Positions 39,627 to 49,804 of a stretch of 64,000 nt of DNA are shown here, in pieces. The first letter of the stretch is position 1. Each line of letters begins with the position of its first letter. Position numbers and translations under genes: made by a program. This stretch comes from Cymbomonas tetramitiformis (Eukaryota > Chlorophyta > Pyramimonadophyceae > Pyramimonadales > Pyramimonadaceae): positions 32,184-96,183 of the forward strand of contig LGRX02024787.1 of assembly GCA_001247695.2 (NCBI GenBank). The letters run 5' to 3'. The notes below the pieces were generated by a model. The model was given only the letters and a program-made list of their open reading frames with translations, was not told where the DNA came from and searched no databases.

Positions 39627-39707
39627 TGCCTCCAAGGGGATTCGAACCCCTCACCCTCGCGCGAGACGCGTTCGGCTTACCATATTTGACCACTCGGCCA
39701 TGCACCC
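39627..39707 (-). pseudogene. tRNA-like sequence with perfect A and B boxes (class II shape)
   Basis: On the minus strand TGGCCGAGTGG (A box, 39700-39690) and GGTTCGAATCC (B box) stand at the spacing of a Ser/Leu-type tRNA, and the T stem AGGGG/CCCCT is perfect. The acceptor stem pairs at only four of seven positions, and I could not form a good anticodon stem. It is more likely a decayed tRNA or the head of a tRNA-derived SINE than a working gene. Confidence 0.55.
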
Positions 39708-40045
39708 ACTATGATGGAAATCCGCTGCACGGCAAAACTTATATTCATAAAACCGCGTTTCCCTACAGAGAGTCCTCGATGTTCCCGTCAAAAACCATCT
39801 AGAGTTCACTCGACCGATCCGACGCGATAGGTAAAGGGGCTCGCTGATCGACGGCACTGTTTGAATGTTAGCTTGAACGTTGGTGTCGATTCGATACCGG
39901 TACGATCACCGGGGTACGGAACGGGATGCGCCAGAGACGCCCGAAAGACCTCCTGCCCGTCTTCCGGGCATCTTTGCGGCGCTAAAAAGTGCCCGTTTAC
40001 GCTCTTCCAGCACAGTTTGACTTTTTAAAGAACTCAGAAAACAAA

Positions 40046-41949
40046 ATGTCTAATACCTTGAAAAGAAAGAATGCCATCGGGGTGAAGGAGGGTGACCTAC
40101 TCCGGGAGAAGTTTGAGTCGTTCGTCGCGGCGGTGGGAGGCGACGCCAGCGACGAAAACTTCATCAAGTGGCTCGTAGCAAGGGATGGGGAGGAGGGGAG
40201 CGGAGGCGGTGGGGGAAACCAGCGGGGGGAGTCCAAGAAGAAGTTGTCCAAGACGGGCGGGCTCCACTTCCAAGCGGACTTCACCCGCATCATGGTGGAG
40301 CGGGTTTGCGACGGGCGGCTGGACCCGCTTCTTAACGTAACGGACCAAGCGTTTGCGGCTACGGCCTTCAGGGAGGAAGCCCTGGCCTGCAGCGACGACT
40401 ACGATGTTCGTGATGTGAGCAGGCGCCTCAGGAACATGATTTGCGATTTTAGAATTTTTTGGAGGTATGGGGTGTATACCTGTGTGTCGGGGAGGGGCAC
40501 CGAAAAGGGAAAGTGGGTTTGGCACGCCTCCCGGACCGCCCACCCATACTACCGCAAACACACGGACGCCATTCAGGCGTTGGTCATTGAGACCGACGCC
40601 CGATCCAAGTACCCAACGCACGAGCAAAAAAAAGGCAGCGTTGCTCAGCATCGACGGGTTGGTGCTGCACGAGCTGCCCGCCAAGGCCTTGGACGGTGAG
40701 GCGAAGGATGAGATGGGTACGTTAATTTGCTTAATTAATTTCTGTTTCACCTGTTTTGTTGTCTCACCAAGAAGACGTCACCAGGACACCTCAGAGACGT
40801 TTTGAGGGTATTCTGCACGTCTTCCTTAGTTAATAGGGCTTAGGTAGTAGGCAAGTATGACTGAGTGTCTTCTGAGTGTCTTCTGAGTGTCTTCTGAGTG
40901 TCTTCTGGTATAACATACTAACATATGCCTGTTTCAGTGGCGGCATGCTTGCAGGTCGAGTTGGAGACAAAGACGCAGATCGAGGAGCTGGAAAAAAAGG
41001 CGGGCAGCTCTAAGGTTAGGAAGGTGGCGGAGGCGGTGGCGGAGGACAACAAGGCGAAGGGGAAGGCGGCATCGGTGGACCCGAAGGCGAAGGGGAAGGC
41101 GGTGGCGGAGGACCCGAAGGGGAAGAAGAAGGCGGTGGCGGAGGATGCTGAAGAGGGGTTTGAGGTGGGTAGCCTCGTGGTATTGTACTGCGTGCCCGAG
41201 GATCTGGTGAACGATCCGGAGATACTCCCCACGGGGTACTACCACGAGAAGGGGAAGTCCGCGACATGGACCGCGGACATGCCCCTTCTCACGGGGGTGA
41301 TAACGCACCCAGCCAATTCAACAGTTGTGGCCGCCCATGGCTTGAAGTCGGGTACAGCGAAAAAGAAGTCGGCCACCGCCCTTCACTTGAATGGCGAGTA
41401 TTGTGGCATCAAGGTATGGCTCTGCAAGCACAACCCTTGAATAAACGATATCCAGAAGATATCACATATGTCTTCTGGGTATCTTCCGCACGTCTTCTGG
41501 ATATGTATTTAGTTTCTTTAATCACGTAAGTGACATTTGCAGCTGATCGTAAACTTTTGTGTGACTGCACCCAGGTGCTCTCTTTATTGGCCGTCGACAA
41601 GGACGACGTAGGCTTTGATAACGCCCCGTTGCTCTTCTCCGCCTGGCAAAGTGGCATGCAAATGGCCTTTGTCGGGTTGGAGAAGTTGTACGGCAAGGGC
41701 CTCAAGGCGAACGACAAGATGGCCGGGCCGGGTGGCCTCGGGTCCCAACTTCTCGCTGCGATGGAGGAGAAGACTTACCCCTTCGGGGATAAGTCAAAGT
41801 GGGGCCTAGTGGTTCCCATCAGCCACCTCCGCCCCATCTTCAAGGAGAATTTGCATCGGGCATACGAAACCACCAACTCCGAAGCGGGGTCTCCGAAGAG
41901 GAAGGAAATCCTTTCTAGTGCTAGTAGTGAAGACGGTTGTGATGATTGA
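40046..41949 (+). CDS. Unidentified intron-containing gene inside the GAAGAC repeats
   Basis: Exon 1 is 40046-40716 (ATG after ACAAA), exon 2 40938-41413 or to the stop at 41440, exon 3 41543-41949. The first intron (GTACGT...TTTCAG) joins EM|VAACLQVE in phase. The second junction does not match in phase with simple GT-AG borders, so exon 3 placement is uncertain. In exon 1 an A8 run (40626-40633) shifts the frame: without one A the protein continues KKAALLSIDGLVLHELPAK. Exon 1 is rich in charged residues with a Gly-rich patch and a folded segment (RRLRNMICDFRIFWRYGVYTC). Exon 2 has a Lys/Ala repeat linker (AVAEDNKAKGKA type) then a Tyr/Pro-rich block. Exon 3 is globular. I recognise no family. 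It may be the protein of the surrounding element. Introns carry GTCTTCTGAG repeats. Confidence 0.6.
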
Positions 41950-41952
41950 AAC

Positions 41953-41990
41953 TGTAAATATGTAAATAAATAGCTTTGTAAATAAACCCG
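41953..41990 (+). promoter_or_regulatory. TGTAAA-type poly(A) signals after the gene
   Basis: TGTAAATATGTAAATAAATAG and a further TGTAAATAAA lie within 40 bases of the stop codon. TGTAA is the usual poly(A) signal in green algae; AATAAA-like AAATAAA also overlaps, so the assignment is not exclusive. Confidence 0.45.
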
Positions 41991-42079
41991 AGTGCTGCAA
42001 CGTTCTTTGTTCCATTTGTATCATCCTGCCAGCGAACTGCATGCGTGTAATCTGAACGCATACGTATAGCGACTTTTGG

Positions 42080-42720
42080 TAGAGTTGCAGAAGACATCCA
42101 GAAGACATCTTCTGGACGCCTTCTGTACATCTTCCGGATTCCGGAAGACGTCTTCTGGACGTCTTCTGGGGTCCAGAAGACATCCAGAAGACGTCTTCGG
42201 CGCGTCTTCTAATGTCTACCATCTTCTGAGTTTCAGAAGACGTCCAAAAGATCTTCCGGGAAGACGTCCCGAAGATATCTTCTGAACGTCTTCTGCATGA
42301 CTTCTGTACATCTTCTGAATTCCGGAAGATGTCTTCTAGACGTCTTCTGGGTTCCAGAAGATATCTAGAAGACATCTAGAAGACGTCTTCTACGCGTCTT
42401 CTAATGTCTACCATCTTCTGAGTTTCAGAAGACGTCCAGAAGATCTTCGGGGAGATGTACAGAAGACGCCTAAAGATATCAAGAAGACGTCTTCCGGGAT
42501 TCAGAAGACATGCAGAAGACGTCCAGAAGATAACTTCTGGATGTCTTCCCGGAAGATCTTCTGCACGTCTTCTGGAAACCAGAAGATGGTAGACATTAGA
42601 AGACGCCGCCTTACCGGACGTCTTCTGGATGTCTTCTGGATGTCTTCTAGACCCAGAAGACGTCCAGAAGACGTCTCAGAAGACGTTCAGAAGACGTTCA
42701 GAAGACGCGTCTTCTGATTT
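42080..42720. repeat. Dense array of GAAGAC/GTCTTC inverted repeats
   Basis: About 640 bp in which AGAAGACGTCTTCT-type palindromes and CTTCTGGA-CGTCTTCTGG units follow each other almost without interruption. Two units around CTTCTAATGTCTACC repeat at 192-bp spacing (42206 and 42398) and a third is inverted (42588). No coding sequence fits. Confidence 0.85.
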
Positions 42721-42906
42721 TCCCAGAATGTAGGGGTCGGTCCCAATGTCACATCTCTAGGCACGCTGCGTGCATCCAACTCTTCCCTCAAGCATCCCCA
42801 ACCCTGCCATTGCTGCCACAATTGCTCCTCACATCCACATACAGGCCCACACATTCCTGTGGACGTGTCCGTGGCTCTGAAATTGATGCCAATGTCACCT
42901 CTGCAG

Positions 42907-43597
42907 GCGTGCTGCAACCGACTCTTCCCTCCAGCAAATGGAGAACACCCTCTTGGCCATGAAAACTGCCATCGAGGCCGCCTACGCCGCCAACACCGCA
43001 AACCTTGCCAGCCTCAAAGACAAACACAAGAACCGCCCTGATGCCCCCATACGCACCAAGTGCAAAAACCCCGTGGATCGATACCACGCTCTGCGCATGC
43101 GTAGGTCATGCTACAGTAAGGTCGCCTATTCACGCTCTAAGGTACCTTTCTTATTCTTGCCTGCCTCACCTTACCCCAACACCGCCAAATGCAGGATGCA
43201 TGCCTGCTCAGGGATTGCATCACAGCTCTGGGAGTGAGTATATGCTATGTTGTGTGTGTGTGTGGGGGCATCAGCTTCCGCTACTCACTCACATCCCCTC
43301 GAGCTCCTTTGCACCCGGCTATTGCAGGCACATCAAAGGCCTGCACCACTTTCCATGCCCTCCACCAGCAGAGCAGCCCTCGAAACCCCTCATCCCCCCT
43401 CGTCAACATCTCTTACTTCCAACGAAACCCAATGCGTCATCTGCACCCAAATCCACTCCAGCGAGGACGACCCCATGCTGCTCTGTGACGGCGGTGACAG
43501 TGGTTTCCACATTCACTGTATTAACATGTCCATTGATGGCATCCCTGAAGACACATGGTGCTGCTCTGCAGCATGCCGCCAGCATACCACTGCCTAG
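42907..43597 (+). CDS. PHD-finger protein, three exons visible
   Basis: Exons 42907-43141, 43195-43233 and 43328-43597 have clean GT-AG borders (GTACCT...GCAG, GTGAGT...GCAG), and both junctions keep phase 0. Exon 1 begins after CTCTGCAG with one leftover base, so an upstream exon is expected; otherwise ATG 42938 would start it. It encodes an Ala/Leu-rich helical stretch (MENTLLAMKTAIEAAYAAN) and a basic part. The last exon ends with a PHD zinc finger: CVIC, LLCDGGDSGFHIHC, then WCCSAAC. PHD fingers usually read histone H3 tails. They also occur in some algal transposable elements, so host or element origin is open. A 50-bp direct repeat (about 42750 and 42888) lies upstream. Confidence 0.7.
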
Positions 43598-44242
43598 GAA
43601 GCTAGGATAGTTTGAGATAACCGTATTATGCTCCATATTTCCTTGATATTACTCTAGGGACATAGACCCTTGTATTTGGGATATAATTTCCCTTATGATT
43701 TGCTGGACTGTTTATATTGCCTTATATCCATATTTATATTAGGTTGTAACATGCGAGTTGTTGCTAGATGCGAGTTGCCGCTACAGCATATATATGTAGC
43801 ATACGACCCGATCGTCATCAAACATGTTGCACAACGGTGCACTATGATAATTATTATATGCTCCTGCCCCTTATTTGAGATCACAAATTGTTTCACAGTT
43901 CTGGGTAACTGCCAAAGGCGAGCAGGCAGGCAACGCCAAGCCGTTTCCGGTACGAAGCAAAGTACGCCCCTTAGCTACAACAACCCTGTTCTACCACGCC
44001 ACCTCGCTGCAACTACTAAGGCTGAGAGCTCTTTTCGCCGGAGTTGACATCCGCCACACACAAACACTGCTTTATGCAGCGGGCTCGTGTCATCTCCCCA
44101 GATCTTGCGCGGGATGTCCGGTCCACACTCAGGATATATATATATATATCTACCTCGTTTGCATTTGCCGTTTGAGAGAAGGGACCCACGATATCTCAAA
44201 CGATAGAGGTCATACCATTGTAACACACGCCACACGCGTCAT
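43598..44242. other. Intergenic, no gene seen
   Basis: AT-rich sequence with a TATATATATATAT run near 44135. No open frame with coding character. Confidence 0.5.
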
Positions 44243-44248
44243 AGTTTT

Positions 44249-45132
44249 GTGTATTCGATGCTGGACGATGCGATATTCAAGGAGGCGTTAGCAAAACCGA
44301 AAGGTACTATCCACTTGCGGTATTTGGTAAGGGATAATATTTGGGATGAGGCATCGGGCACAGGTTGGGCTGGGTTACGCAAGCAAGACATTTTCGCCCG
44401 CCTGTTTACTTTCGTGTACTCGTCGAAGTGGACATGCATGTCTGAGCGCGCTTGTAAATATAGCGTGATACCCGTGCGGTGCCCACGAGGCCGTGTGCGT
44501 GCGTGTGCGATCCGCTGCAACAGAAACTGCGCCTTGCACTGATTCGGTTGAAGCTTGCGCAGGAGCAACCAAATCTCGATTTGCGTAACGGGGATCCCCA
44601 ACAATACGATGGCATGTCCCCTCTATTGCGCTGACTGGGACGCACGTTCTGCTACGTCCACCGGCACCGGTGTCGTCCCGGTAAATATACCCAGGGGCAT
44701 ATCTAGGAGTATTTAGGGTTTTAGAGTTTTAGAGTTTAGGGGGAAAACGGACACGTGTGGCACGAGCCGCGCCGGGGAGGACAACTGGAGCCCGGCGCTC
44801 CGTCGTGGCGCACCGTACGTTGCGCTACCCGGCAGCTGAGTACTATTGGGCGGACCCGTGTGGGCCTGTCGGATAAGCCGGCTCTTGGGTTCAATCTGTT
44901 GAACCTGCCAACACATGAACCCCAGTGTAAGAACTTGGGCACCGTGGCGGACATTTTGGGACCGGCGGTAAACGGCAAGCTATATCAAGCGGACATTTCG
45001 CGGCGTGTCATGTTCTTGGCGCTAGTCGTCACCACCGTGCGCACCATATTCGATCACGCGTTCGCTTGAGAATTGGAGCACATCGCGTTCGAGATGTTTT
45101 CGTGGTTGGAGTTCTATCCCCACAATGGGCAG
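44249..45132 (+). pseudogene. Remnants of an unidentified gene
   Basis: Three coding-like segments on one strand: 44258-44460 (LDDAIFKEALAKPKGTIHLR ...), about 44507-44631 in another frame (DPLQQKLRLALIRLKLAQEQ ...), and 44755-45132 (VADILGPAVNGKLYQADISR ... VRTIFDHAFA). The last continues in phase through a TGA at 45068 to ELEHIAFEMFSWLEFYPHNG before a TAG. Regular amphipathic composition argues for former coding sequence. No family recognised; some gaps could be introns. Confidence 0.4.
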
Positions 45133-46054
45133 GGGAGCCTTGGCCGGTAGGACCGAACTGCGAAACAAAGCTGGAGTTCGTAGGGGGTCCACCGTTCTAT
45201 TACGAGGGTGTCGGTGCCATTATTGTAACCGGTATTGATACAAATGCTGCAACGTGTCCCAATTTGCGCCGCAGTTGACTTACCGACTGCTGCGCACCAG
45301 TAGCAGATCCACTCGGACGGTCGTAGGCCACGCCACGACACCCCCAGCAGGGTGCGTATACGCTGCGGGAGAAGGTGTGGGGCAGCGGACTGACGATCGC
45401 AGCTCCCACACGCACACCAAATTGACTAGCAAAGGCACACACCAAAATGCCTTAATCTACCAAAATAAATCACAGCTAGAGTAATTTTTTGAAGTCGATG
45501 CCGTTTGATGAAACATCGCCTCCCCCAGCTACGGTGCACGCTCCGCCAAGGTCTCCCCTATTCGCTCTGGGCACCCCAAAAAATTCTATTTGTCGCCGGC
45601 ATGGACGTCCGATAAAAAGAAGTAGAAAAAACTAAACTCGGACACCTAAGTGCACACACTGAACGGCATGAGATCGGCCAACAAAAGCCAGCCCATCATC
45701 ATCCCAGTGGATGTGAAAAGCAAATCAAGAGCAGGGCGGGGCCGTGACAAGATACCACAAACGCATACATATTCCCAACCCAAATGCAAAGCAGCATGGA
45801 AAGATGATACGATGTGACCGATCGTCGCCAAACAACTGTTGGTCTCTGGGTTACGGAGTAAGCGGACCCTGCTGGCATGCCCCCCAGTGGCTCCCGGTCG
45901 ATGGATGGGACCTGTTGGTCCATGGTTATGTCATGAATGCAGTCACACCACACAGCATGGACACCCCATGTCAAAAAAAGGAAACATGCAGGCACCTAAG
46001 TGCTCCCCACAAAATTCAAGGGAAAACACAGAAGGTGTACATCACCACCTTCTG
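45133..46054. other. No confident gene; flank of the Gypsy element
   Basis: A frame open from 45744 runs into the left LTR and continues as the LTR ORF, but its codons before 46055 look unremarkable and are absent from the right LTR, so I treat them as read-through. Confidence 0.45.
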
Positions 46055-47374
46055 TGTGCCAGGGAACAATAGCCATGCCAAGCCATTCGATTGGCATATT
46101 GTATTTATGCGTACTGGGGCAGTGAAATGGCAATGGGCTCGGAAGGGGACTCCCGAGCCATTGACTTCGTACTATGGGGAGCGAAAGCCTGGGCTCGATT
46201 ATAGCTGGCAGCATATTATCGTCCACCCTTCTGGTGCGCTACGCCGCTGGGAGCGTAATAGGGGCGGCGGCTGGTTTCTGGAAGACGCCACTCAATTGAA
46301 GGCGCCGGTAGTGCCATTCTCATTACCGCTCAGCAGCGTTGGGTACTGGAATCCGACGATTGTGATTGACGATGACGAATATCGTGGAATTCCATACACG
46401 GGGCGTAATCCTGTACACTCAGCGCCTACGGACAGTGACGATTCGGGTACAGGCGCTATGTCCTGGAGTAAGGAGAAGTTACCAGATTCTGGTGACAATA
46501 ATGGCGCGGGTGTCACTGACAGTAAGGAGAAGCTACCAGGTTCGGATGACAACGATGACGCGGGTGTCACAAACAGTAAGCATGACATGGACACTGCCAG
46601 TCCGAAATGGGAGCCTGCCTCGCCTGAATATGATGACACCGAGGATGACGTCAGCGAGTTCGATGACTTGGTAGCTGACGATGCTGAAGAACAAGCTGAA
46701 GCTCGAAAGTTGAAGAGACTGGGACTGCAATTGATCATGGATGATAAGGGTGAAATTATCTGGGTGCCAAAGGGCACCTCCCCGACCTCACCTGTTCAGC
46801 CAGAGGATCAGCCTATCAACGAGCAGAAGTTTGAGGCCATATCTGAGGATGCCCCAGCCTCTGTGGTGGAGACTGTTCATGTACCACCGAAGAAACCATC
46901 TGGGTCAGATACTGGATTGACTTCAATGGGTGAGAATAAGGCTGGGGTGTCTGAAGAGACGAAGAGGCAACCCAGGAAATATCCGAGATGTTGGACACAT
47001 GAGTATATAACTCATTTGAAATGCACCTTAAGCAGTGACAGTGATGACGAAGAAGTGCTGGACGTGGCTCCTCGTAGGAAGAAGGCAAAGACCAGCAAGG
47101 GACAATGAAATCAATTGTCTTGATTAGGATTGTCCAAATGCAGGTTCTCTGATTAGGATTTGTATAGGTGGCAGATGATGATATGCCAGCCGACATGGGA
47201 CAGATCGATTAGAGATATGAACTGCGCGCCTTGAAAGTATAAGACCTGAATTCTGCCCATTTGGAGGCTGTTCTAACTTGAAGTAACTATTTGGAGGAGC
47301 TGTTGCTCAACCTGTTAATTTACTGGTCAATCTTTCCTGCCATAAAGATATTGCAATTGCTTGAATTGTAGCCT
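46055..47374 (+). repeat. Left LTR, portion shared with right LTR
   Basis: Closely similar to 54466-55787 throughout, ending at the CCTTGTTCA point where the right copy is interrupted. The true LTR is longer than this 1.3 kb; its 3' limit lies somewhere before 49034 and cannot be fixed from one copy. Confidence 0.8.
46107..47108 (+). CDS. ORF encoded inside the left LTR
   Basis: From ATG 46107 the frame gives 333 codons. The N-terminal third is Trp/Arg-rich and probably folded (TGAVKWQWARKGTPEPL, RWERNRGGGWFLEDATQL). Then comes IDDDEYRGIPYTGRNP, an acidic Ser/Asp repeat region (SKEKLP-D/G-S units), a Glu/Ala-rich helix (EEQAEARKLKRLGLQL) and a basic, NLS-like end (APRRKKAKTSKGQ). I recognise no family. 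The right LTR holds the same ORF, and the differences between them include indels of 6 and 9 bases only, so the frame is kept. LTRs rarely code; a regulatory or nuclear protein is an inference from composition alone. Confidence 0.65.
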   Translation: MRTGAVKWQWARKGTPEPLTSYYGERKPGLDYSWQHIIVHPSGALRRWERNRGGGWFLEDATQLKAPVVPFSLPLSSVGYWNPTIVIDDDEYRGIPYTGRNPVHSAPTDSDDSGTGAMSWSKEKLPDSGDNNGAGVTDSKEKLPGSDDNDDAGVTNSKHDMDTASPKWEPASPEYDDTEDDVSEFDDLVADDAEEQAEARKLKRLGLQLIMDDKGEIIWVPKGTSPTSPVQPEDQPINEQKFEAISEDAPASVVETVHVPPKKPSGSDTGLTSMGENKAGVSEETKRQPRKYPRCWTHEYITHLKCTLSSDSDDEEVLDVAPRRKKAKTSKGQ

Positions 47375-49033
47375 TGTTCAACTGTTTATCTAGAACATTG
47401 CAATTTTGTACACTGCAAAATTGCCGAAAACGGACCTGTGCCCCAAGATTTGAAGCAGATTAACCTCTGACTGACCCCTGAGCTCCAGCTCGGATACAGT
47501 CACGTGCTCAAGAAGTCTCCACTTGGAAGTGGTATTGCTCTGCGCCTTTTTGCCCCCTGACTTTCACCCTGCATGCAGACAGGCGATTTTCCAAAACTGT
47601 TATGCTGCAAAATGGTCAGAAAGTGGGAAAAGAAGCCGCCAGCAACTCAAATTTACCGGGATTAACAGCCAGATTGACCCGAACGGAGAGTGAAAAGTGG
47701 ACCAGTGGTCAGATTGAGAAAAGAGGACCTCGGAGACAGTTTTAACGTAGACACAAAAATTCCTGACGTTTCTTGATAGTTTTTTGTCGTTTGGAACCTG
47801 GCCCCGACACCTGGGTCCTCATAGATCGCTACATTTTAAATTGGGATGGCCAACCGGCACGACAGAGCAAAATTAGACAAATTTGAGCCCATCAGACTAC
47901 ATAGGAGGAAACTGGAGCCCAGAAGGATAATTTTCTATTTTTTTTTATATTTTTTGAAGGAAAAAAATAGTCTCCAACACTGGGACCTGGCCAATTAGTC
48001 TGGATTGCTTCGGGATGGCCGCCAAGAAATTAACCAAACAGCCGATCAACACTCAATTTTTGAAATTTGACCACCAAAAACCGCATTGCACTCTGGAAAG
48101 CATATTTCTTTGTTCACCACGACTTCCACTGCTACGATGAAATGGTTTTCTGAGTGTTCTGGGGGAATTTGCCCAAATTGGACAGATTTGACTTCCTCAA
48201 CGGTCAGATTTCCACTTTTCAACACTCAATTTCAACATGATGCAAAACGCCAACACTGGACGCTCACCTCCAACGTCGCCTACGTCGACTCCCAGGCGTA
48301 CAAGGGGACGACAGGCCAGTCAGCGCAGCACGAGAGGTGCTGCAGCCACTTGAACCACTGGCAAGGGGGCGAAGGGCACCTGCTGAAATCTGTATAGGCA
48401 GCCCTGACTGGGAGTCCCGGTCAGGCCCCTATGACAGATCCCTAGGACCAACACTGGACTGCTGACTGATCTGTAGGTTCGTACTGTGACACACGCGGTG
48501 TCACAGGTAGGCTAGACTCCGAGACCGTCCGAGACCGTTCCGGGTATATCTAGCTTAGGGTTTATTTATCTTATACAGTTTATCCACACGAGTACGGGAC
48601 TTTCTGATATCTAGTGTACTTGGATATTCCGGTAGGTCGTGGCCCCATCCACGTTTTCATTCCACTTGCTATCTTGGCCATGATTGGCTAAGCAGCCGCT
48701 TGAAGGGGTGGTGCGCACTTGCGCGTTTGGGTGCGACTAGGATTTGGAACATGGCTTTACGGTAGACGTCTTTTACGGCTGCGAGTCATGGGCACCGCGC
48801 GTTGCTATTGCTCGGTTTTGGCAATGTTCATTTGCGTTATTCTGCCTGCACTGATCCCGCTGGTTCACGTATTTTGGGCTGGTGCTCCGGACACCTTCGA
48901 CCACACCGACATTTGCAAGTGCCCCACGCTCTTTTCGCCGCTCCGCACGTTCTGCCGTTACGTCTTCACTCCATTTCCGCCACAACACCCAAACGTGCAG
49001 CCGCGCATCATCTTTTCTCTGGCTTTCTACAGT
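47375..49033 (+). other. Rest of left LTR and leader of the Gypsy element
   Basis: No convincing gene. A frame open from 48719 leads into gag and includes a hydrophobic run (VLAMFICVILPALIPLV) that may be chance. Perfect hairpins occur, for example GTGACAC-ACGCG-GTGTCAC (about 48488-48506) and a GACTGGGAGTCCCGGTC palindrome near 48405. They could be packaging or dimerisation structures, or a terminator region. Confidence 0.45.
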
Positions 49034-49804
49034 ATGGCAGCATCTACACGAGCTCGTAAACGCCTATTGAGGGACTCCGACTTGGACGCCTCAATACGGC
49101 TTCTGGATGCGGTTCGGGACACTCCGACCGCTAGCACCCCGCCTGTGGTGCCCCCTGCTACTTCCAGCAACACCGACGCTGCTGTCGCGTTGCGGAAGCA
49201 CCTGGTCGACCAACATGCCACGGTTGACGCGGTGTACAAGGGGCGCTTGCATCGGGCTTGGGCCAAGGGTATCCGCGAGGATATCTTTGGTTCCAAGAAA
49301 CATCATTATCGTGGTACCGACGAAACCGACCGCCTCTCCGAGTTGGTGGTGGTGCAGCTTCGGACCGAGTTTGAGTCCGCTGGATTGGACTTGGCCCCCT
49401 TTGACCTCGACGACCCCACCTCTCTGGTTATCGAGAAGGTTAATGGGCTTCTCTACGACGTGTTGGCCCTCGTCGTGGAGCGCAACTCTGTGGCGGACAC
49501 CTGGCTTCGCGGTACGGACTCCTCGGCTGACCGAGATGGACGTCGTGCCCTTGTCGACATCATCAAGGGGAGCGTACCGGCAGCCCTACGCGAGAGCCAC
49601 CAGCAGGAGCACGCGGCTCTTCGTTATCCCGCAGGCGTTGACCCGCAGCCGATCTTGGCTCGTGAGCAACGTCTGGTGCGGGATAACCGCGCTCCTGACT
49701 GGCGGCCCACCGACGAGACCCGCAAGCTTTCGCTGTACAACCGCCTCGACCCGATCTTCTACGCGGCGGTGAAGGTTGATGGTTCCCAAGCCTGGGAAAC
49801 CTGA
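49034..49804 (+). CDS. Gag-like protein, truncated
   Basis: ATG 49034 opens a frame of 256 codons: a basic start (MAASTRARKRLLRDSD), a Ser/Thr/Pro-rich linker, and a helical, charged core (RLSELVVVQLRTEFESAG, EKVNGLLYDVLALVVERN) as in retrotransposon capsid proteins. There is no CCHC knuckle, and the end runs into RT sequence in another frame. An internal deletion has probably removed nucleocapsid, protease and the start of RT. The frame could open earlier (48719) but the upstream part looks like leader. Confidence 0.65.
   Translation: MAASTRARKRLLRDSDLDASIRLLDAVRDTPTASTPPVVPPATSSNTDAAVALRKHLVDQHATVDAVYKGRLHRAWAKGIREDIFGSKKHHYRGTDETDRLSELVVVQLRTEFESAGLDLAPFDLDDPTSLVIEKVNGLLYDVLALVVERNSVADTWLRGTDSSADRDGRRALVDIIKGSVPAALRESHQQEHAALRYPAGVDPQPILAREQRLVRDNRAPDWRPTDETRKLSLYNRLDPIFYAAVKVDGSQAWET

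Larger units (their letters stand above)
38975..42720. mobile_element. Possible DNA element bounded by GAAGAC-type repeats (tentative)
   Basis: GGTAGACATTAGAAG at 38975-38989 is found inverted at 42206-42220 and 42398-42412, and direct at 42588-42602. Between them lie GAAGAC/GTCTTC-rich stretches (39000-39150, 42080-42720, and inside both introns of the gene at 40046-41949). Shared motifs at both ends and within the gene suggest one unit that owns its repeats, as subterminal repeats of a transposon do. Exact ends and target duplication are not established, and a tRNA-like sequence lies inside. Confidence 0.4.

Noticed and set aside
40934..41308. Minus-strand Arg/His/Leu- and Pro-rich frames opposite exon 2 of the unknown gene
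   Set aside because: Mirror images of the Lys/Ala repeat linker on the plus strand; no start context or domain.
43840..44160. TATATA run as a promoter of the remnant gene at 44249
   Set aside because: It is a simple dinucleotide repeat and the downstream frames are broken; nothing ties it to transcription.
45744..46054. Extension of the LTR ORF upstream of the left LTR as a longer host gene
   Set aside because: The right LTR lacks this sequence, the codons look random, and the junction coincides exactly with the LTR start.
48719..49033. Hydrophobic N-terminal extension of the Gypsy gag as a signal peptide
   Set aside because: It lies in the leader region, gag proteins of this group are cytoplasmic, and a good gag start exists at 49034.
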